Shown: one piece after another, positions 60,673 to 64,000 of the stretch
Layout: each line of letters opens with the position of its first letter
Position numbering within the stretch: position 1 is the first letter of the stretch
From: Bacteroidaceae bacterium
Lineage (GTDB): Bacteria; Bacteroidota; Bacteroidia; Bacteroidales; Bacteroidaceae
Length of the DNA stretch: 64,000 nucleotides
Direction of reading: 5' to 3'
Assembly: GCA_017529865.1 (NCBI GenBank)
Contig: JAFXNA010000024.1
Span: forward strand, 1 to 64,000
The notes under the pieces: model-generated
What the model was told of the DNA's origin: nothing
What the model saw: only the letters and a program-made list of their open reading frames with translations
Database searches by the model: none
Position numbers and translations under genes: made by a program

Positions 60673-61605
60673 GTAGTACTCGCTGTAGTCCTTGCAGCCC
60701 TGCGGCAACTGATGATGCACCAGCGAGGGCAGGACCTCCTTTAGCTGGCGGAAGAGGCGTTCGCCTGGGGTGTCGTTGTCGGGGTACATGTGGAAGGAAT
60801 AGCCCACCCCCGACCCCTCCGAGGAGGGGAGGGTTGACAAGAGTTCCACATCTTTCCGCGAGAGCAGGGTGGCTGAGGGGATGGCGATGGCCTTGTGACC
60901 GGATGAGAGCATGGCCCAGCAGTCGGAGCAACCCTCGGTGATGTAGAGTTCGTCGCCAGGCTTCAGACGGTTCAGCACAGGCAGGTTGTAGATGCTGCAT
61001 TGGGAGCCGCTGGGAAAGCGGAAGCGAGGAAGGCCAAGCCCCTCTAAATCCCCCGAGGGGGACTTTAATCTCCTGTTTTGGATGCCAATCAGTTTTCCTT
61101 CTTGATTATAATAAGGTATCTGCAGCCAACTGATGCCTTGCTTGTCGCGCCACGAAGTGAGTCTGCACCAGCGCACAACCCTTGGGTCAAGCCGTCGTTC
61201 CTCAAAGAGAAACTTCCGTGCCTTCTCGTTCAAGAAAGGCCGATTGAAGAAATGCTCATAGCGGCTGGCATCGAACAGACCCACCCCCGACCCCTCCCTG
61301 TGAAGGAGGGGAGTGGTTACCTCTTGCGGTTTCCACTCGAGGATGATGTTATATTCGTTTGCCAGCCAATGACAGGCATCAAGGAATTTTTTGCCGAGTA
61401 CTTTTTCTACTAGACTGATGTTATTTCCCGAGGCTCCACACACGAAACATCGGAACATATTCTTACTCACCTTGAACGACATCGAGGCATGATGATCGTC
61501 ATGGAACGGACAGAGACATTTGTGGCGCACCACCCGTAGTCCAAGTCGCTCTGCGACCCCCTCAATCGGAAGGTCGCGGAGCTTCTGAAGTTCGAATCTA
61601 TCCAT
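60658..61605 (-). CDS. CHC2 zinc-finger/Toprim primase-like protein with three in-frame repeats
   Basis: The 315-aa protein has a CHC2 zinc finger (C32-P-F-H35 ... C53-F-V-C56) and a Toprim-type part with YITEGCSDCWA (Glu about 224) and YPDNDTPGE (Asp pair about 276/278). It lacks the RNA polymerase core and helicase-binding domain of DnaG, so it is a short primase of mobile-element type. Three GC-rich palindromic elements are translated: TTPLLHREGSGVGL (about 97-110), KSPSGDLEGLGLP (about 181-193) and STLPSSEGSGVG (about 257-268). The C-terminal YYLIHN and stop come from an AT-rich repeat. Overlaps the end of the next gene by 8 nt. Confidence 0.82.
   Translation of the reverse strand: MDRFELQKLRDLPIEGVAERLGLRVVRHKCLCPFHDDHHASMSFKVSKNMFRCFVCGASGNNISLVEKVLGKKFLDACHWLANEYNIILEWKPQEVTTPLLHREGSGVGLFDASRYEHFFNRPFLNEKARKFLFEERRLDPRVVRWCRLTSWRDKQGISWLQIPYYNQEGKLIGIQNRRLKSPSGDLEGLGLPRFRFPSGSQCSIYNLPVLNRLKPGDELYITEGCSDCWAMLSSGHKAIAIPSATLLSRKDVELLSTLPSSEGSGVGYSFHMYPDNDTPGERLFRQLKEVLPSLVHHQLPQGCKDYSEYYLIHN
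60803..60833. repeat. GC-rich palindromic element, in frame in the primase (third)
   Basis: CCCACCCCCGACCCCTCC-GA-GGAGGGGAGGG, read on the minus strand as TLPSSEGSGVG. Confidence 0.7.
61038..61063. repeat. GC-rich palindromic element, in frame in the primase (second)
   Basis: GCCCCTCTAAATCCCCCGAG followed by GGGGAC, read as SPSGDLEGLG. Confidence 0.65.
61278..61316. repeat. GC-rich palindromic element, in frame in the primase (first)
   Basis: GACCCACCCCCGACCCCTCC-CTGTGA-AGGAGGGGAGTGG, read as TTPLLHREGSGVG, in the same frame as the third copy. Confidence 0.7.
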
Positions 61606-62905
61606 TGCCTTTCAAGTATTCGTTGGTTTTCGTGTACAGACCTGTCTCTGCCGAATAGGTGATGAACTTGCGGAACACCCATTTACGCAATTGCCCGTTG
61701 GTACCCTCAGAACTCTTGCCAAGGTTGGTGCGGAGTGCCTCCAACTGAGCCTCGTTGAAGGTGTCAGGCAGGCTATCGAGCATATTCTTCGGGCCACGAC
61801 GCTGTGCCTCACTCACTTGGCCGCCATCGAGGCTAAGCATGTCGGCAAATATCTGCATCTTGCTCCAGATGTCATGATATACCAACCATTCTACTACCTC
61901 GCCCATCGACTTCGTCCAAGTTTGGTTATTGAGCACCCACATCACACATCCAGCCTTCCACGCAGACACCAAAGCACGTTTTGAAACATCCCAGAGAATA
62001 TCATCATCAGCCAAATCGGCCAACGAAGCCATGTCTTGTGCCAGCTTGTCCGTGAGCATGTTCAACGGACGGATGATGTAGCGGCCTTTGCAGGTACTGA
62101 GACGTGTCAGATACTCGTCCAGCTTCTGATAGAATTCTTCCTTGTACCTGCCCTGTCGCGGTATACGGCCGTCGCGGTTGGTGCGAGCCTTGTAGGAGAA
62201 GACCATGCGGCCAAACGTGCCGTTGAAGAGTTCGTTCTTATAGAACTTGCGTGTAGCGTAGGGCGTAGACGAGATGGTCAGGTTGGTACGCAGAATCGGA
62301 TTGCCCGTCACACCATCAGCTGTGGCACGCAATGCACCTGCCCGCTGGCGGTCGTAGATATTGCGGAGCATCTGTGTCACTTGTTTATGCCCACCACACA
62401 GTTTGTCGGCCATCTCCACCTCGGGCATATTGAGGTACTGAGTTCGGCCACCAAGAGTTTCGCAAGCCATAGAGTTCTGAATGTAAGCCGCGTTAGTGAT
62501 GTCGCTTGGTGGAAACCAGATGGCAACTTCCGGTCGGACGGGCTTCTCTTTATTAGCCCCTCTGCTCTTCACCTGCTTCGACCATTCCACAAGTTTCTTC
62601 AGTTCTGCATCATCGTGCTGACGAAAATCACGGCAAATAGCCTCCACAAGATTGGACAATTGACCCTTATTACAGCCCGAATCGGCCACAAGATTTGCCA
62701 TCATGCCACATAATTCCTTCCAACTGAGGTCGGGGTACTGAAATTCAGAACCACTGATATGTGCGCCAAGTATAGGGAAAAGCATAGGAACCAGAGGCTC
62801 ATGCATGTCTTTTGACGCCTGAGAAAGCAGGATTTTAATACATTCTGTCCCTTTGCCAAGGTATGGCATCTTAGGCGCAATTGATTTTGAAATATCGTAT
62901 CTCAT
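61598..62905 (-). CDS. DUF3987-like mobile-island protein
   Basis: ATG 62905 (MRYDISKSIAPKMPYLGKG) is preferred; the frame is open further up to 62986 inside a repeat. The 435-aa protein has stretches such as MLFPILGAHISGSEFQYPDLSW, PVRPEVAIWFPPSDITNAAYIQN and GTFGRMVFSYKARTNRDGRIPRQGRY. They resemble DUF3987 proteins that follow primases in Bacteroidetes islands. A full Walker A was not seen, so ATPase activity is doubtful. It overlaps the primase by 8 nt, which suggests they act together in replication or mobilisation of the island. Confidence 0.65.
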   Translation of the reverse strand: MRYDISKSIAPKMPYLGKGTECIKILLSQASKDMHEPLVPMLFPILGAHISGSEFQYPDLSWKELCGMMANLVADSGCNKGQLSNLVEAICRDFRQHDDAELKKLVEWSKQVKSRGANKEKPVRPEVAIWFPPSDITNAAYIQNSMACETLGGRTQYLNMPEVEMADKLCGGHKQVTQMLRNIYDRQRAGALRATADGVTGNPILRTNLTISSTPYATRKFYKNELFNGTFGRMVFSYKARTNRDGRIPRQGRYKEEFYQKLDEYLTRLSTCKGRYIIRPLNMLTDKLAQDMASLADLADDDILWDVSKRALVSAWKAGCVMWVLNNQTWTKSMGEVVEWLVYHDIWSKMQIFADMLSLDGGQVSEAQRRGPKNMLDSLPDTFNEAQLEALRTNLGKSSEGTNGQLRKWVFRKFITYSAETGLYTKTNEYLKGNG

Positions 62906-62943
62906 TGTATTACAGCTTTTTAGATGAAATTTGAATGACCTTG

Positions 62944-63101
62944 CGTTCCAATTCCAGTTGTTCCAATAATTTTTTAGGTATTCCATTCACTCCCTTTTTT
63001 ATATATAACTACTTATATATCAATTAGTTATATAACTCTTAAAAGGGATGTTTGTATCCAATTTTTTAATTGGAACATTTGGAACTGGAACATTTGGAAC
63101 G
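62944..63101. repeat. Large nested inverted repeat, origin- or operator-like
   Basis: Left arm 62944-62978 (CGTTCCAATTCCAGTTGTTC...) and right arm 63058-63101 (…TTGGAACATTTGGAACTGGA…) are imperfect inverted copies rich in GGAAC/GTTCC. The right arm has four GGAAC motifs spaced 9, 6 and 9 bp. Between them TATATAACT (63002-63010) and AGTTATATA (63026-63034) form an inner perfect 9-bp inverted repeat in an AT-rich core. It lies between the DUF3987-like gene and the 135-aa gene. Confidence 0.65.
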
Positions 63102-63119
63102 TTTGGTCAAGGTTAACAC

Positions 63120-63527
63120 TTATCTCTCTATAAGGCCTTTAAGAGCCATTAAAAGTTCACGATACACTCCGAAGGCATAACGCTCGATGCAGAAACCGGC
63201 ACCTTGCTTCATAGGCTTGAAGTTCGGGCGGAGGCTACCGTCATCCTGACGGGTGACAGAGATGAACTTGCCGTTGAACACCCTCGGATTGCGCTTCATG
63301 TTCCAGGGCAGCGTCTCGATGAACGTGTAATGCGGATCTCGATAGTTAAACTCCTCTACGATGCCCTCCGAGTCGAGCCTCAAAACGCCCTGATACTCCT
63401 TACCTACTTTCATCTTGCGATCGCTGCGCAGGATGGTTTTTACTTCACAGCCCAACTCTGTGTTGGGGTTCCAACCTTGCTCCATATCTAATTTTACAGG
63501 AGGGGTTGGGATGGTTGATTTTTTCAT
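63120..63527 (-). CDS. Hypothetical island protein
   Basis: ATG 63527 (MKKSTIPTPPVKLDMEQG) is preferred over the open stretch upstream. The 135-aa soluble protein is basic and beta-rich (CEVKTILRSDRKMKVGKEYQGVLRL, HYTFIETLPWNMKRNPRVFNGKFISVTRQDDG in outline), ending in a helix (YRELLMALKGLIER). I do not recognise a family. Its position before DUF3987-like and primase genes suggests a DNA-related role in the island. Confidence 0.6.
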   Translation of the reverse strand: MKKSTIPTPPVKLDMEQGWNPNTELGCEVKTILRSDRKMKVGKEYQGVLRLDSEGIVEEFNYRDPHYTFIETLPWNMKRNPRVFNGKFISVTRQDDGSLRPNFKPMKQGAGFCIERYAFGVYRELLMALKGLIER

Positions 63528-63642
63528 TATTTTATTTCTTTCCGGGAATGCCTCGGTCTCACGCGAGGGTCCCTCCGCACAACTAGGAAAGTGAGACAGC
63601 CTACGGTCCAACGCTTGACATTTTTCCCGTTGTTTGGTGCTG

Positions 63643-63672
63643 CAAAGTTAGGCATTATGGCTCGAACCACAA
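63643..63672 (-). promoter_or_regulatory. Promoter of the 135-aa island gene
   Basis: On the minus strand TTG (63670-63672) and TAACTTTG (63643-63650), spacer 19 nt. About 115 nt to the ATG at 63527; the leader contains an ACGCGAGGG motif also seen at the left window edge. Confidence 0.6.
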
Positions 63673-63722
63673 TGAAAATAATTGACTTGCTAATTATGCC
63701 CTAATTGACTGATTTACAGCAA

Positions 63723-63957
63723 GTTTTGACGTGTTTAAGGATAAAAGAATGAACCACTATCTAGCAACCGTGGATATAGTTGAAGAAACTTTTGACTGAT
63801 GACGAATAGAAACAGTCAAATATCAGTAAACTTTTGACCAAACAGCTAAAAACTTCGGTCAAAAGAAACAGGGTCATTCCTCGTAAGGACCAACCCTGAA
63901 ATGTGTATCGGAATAAGAAAAAGTCAAAAGTTATCGTCTCATTTCATGATTTTTGAC
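63723..63957. repeat. Cluster of seven TTTTGAC/GTCAAAA motifs
   Basis: TTTTGAC on the plus strand at 63724-63730, 63790-63796, 63832-63838 and 63951-63957; GTCAAA(A) at 63815-63820, 63858-63864 and 63923-63929. Two copies extend to AAACTTTTGAC. The area has no gene. Confidence 0.6.
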
Positions 63958-64000
63958 TTATTCTGAAGATTATTTCATGTATTTATTAACAATATCGTCC

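Noticed and set aside
1..61320. GC-rich repeats as a CRISPR array
   Set aside because: Copies are scattered over the window, vary in length and are not separated by regular spacers; no cas gene is present.
63120..63611. Start of the 135-aa island protein at 63611
   Set aside because: The upstream codons cover a GC-rich ACGCGAGGG stretch in the leader; the ATG at 63527 fits the promoter and coding pattern.

Overview
The window looks like a chromosome segment of a Bacteroidales bacterium, most probably Prevotellaceae. The grounds are: promoters of the Bacteroidetes type (-7 box TAnnTTTG, sometimes with a -33 TTG/TTTG about 19-20 nt upstream) and few Shine-Dalgarno sequences; secreted proteins ending in a Prevotella-style C-terminal tail (Y-N-x-x-G-Q ... 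K/R-G-x-N-I-x-x-G-x-K-V-x-V-K); gldH, a NigD-like lipoprotein, GH127 and a smalltalk peptide; and clade-specific intergenic repeats. I saw no insertion sequence, transposase, integrase, CRISPR array or rRNA gene.

Layout. 1-312 is the truncated end of an HU-like gene. 465-4872 (-) holds three secreted proteins with homologous C-terminal tails. 5161-9126 (+) is a conserved run: PASTA protein, rluD-type synthase, ddl, acyltransferase. 9139-15086 (+) has a NigD-like lipoprotein, a giant DUF2723 membrane protein, a polysaccharide deacetylase and queG. 15203-19078 (-) has two chromate-transporter halves, then a lipid A acyltransferase/glycosyltransferase 9/DUF4254 operon. tRNA-Arg(CCU) follows at 19170. 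19260-29578 holds a membrane-anchored unknown, a PH-domain protein, PBP4-type carboxypeptidase, tdk, an MG2-like protein, a lipoprotein, a hotdog thioesterase and a GH127 enzyme. 29743-34386 (-) is polA and kduD-kduI. 35002-45141 (+) has an unknown protein, recN, a protease-dead TPR protein, a serine acetyltransferase, an RlmL-like methyltransferase, ricT-like PSP1, gldH and a two-domain esterase. 45274-51668 (-) is the elongasome operon rodA-mrdA-mreD-mreC-mreB behind a short IMP cyclohydrolase. After a TonB-like gene and tRNA-Phe(GAA), 52582-58413 (-) is the threonine operon (thrA, apgM-like, thrC, HAD phosphatase). 58634-63527 (-) is an accessory island: M15 peptidase, smalltalk peptide, HU-like protein, DUF4248, CHC2/Toprim primase, DUF3987-like protein and an unknown. 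It carries a large nested inverted repeat and, at the right end, a cluster of TTTTGAC motifs.

The most striking pattern is not a gene. A GC-rich palindromic element (CCCCTC...CAAGG...GAGGGG) recurs about sixteen times. About half the copies lie inside protein-coding genes, in frame, in both orientations: three in queG, three in the primase, one each in recN and the RNA methyltransferase, and one in the HU remnant. A second element (CTGAGCTTGTCGAAGG) is in frame in the M15 peptidase. AT-rich intergenic repeats also enter genes (S28/S37 peptidase, thrA), and the AT-rich CATAAT repeat supplies stop codons (ddl, smalltalk, primase) and a possible start codon (a chromate transporter). The genome therefore appears to host several small repeat families that remain open when inserted into genes, comparable in effect to Rickettsia palindromic elements. 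The second candidate for a little-described system is the island with its replication-origin-like repeats.
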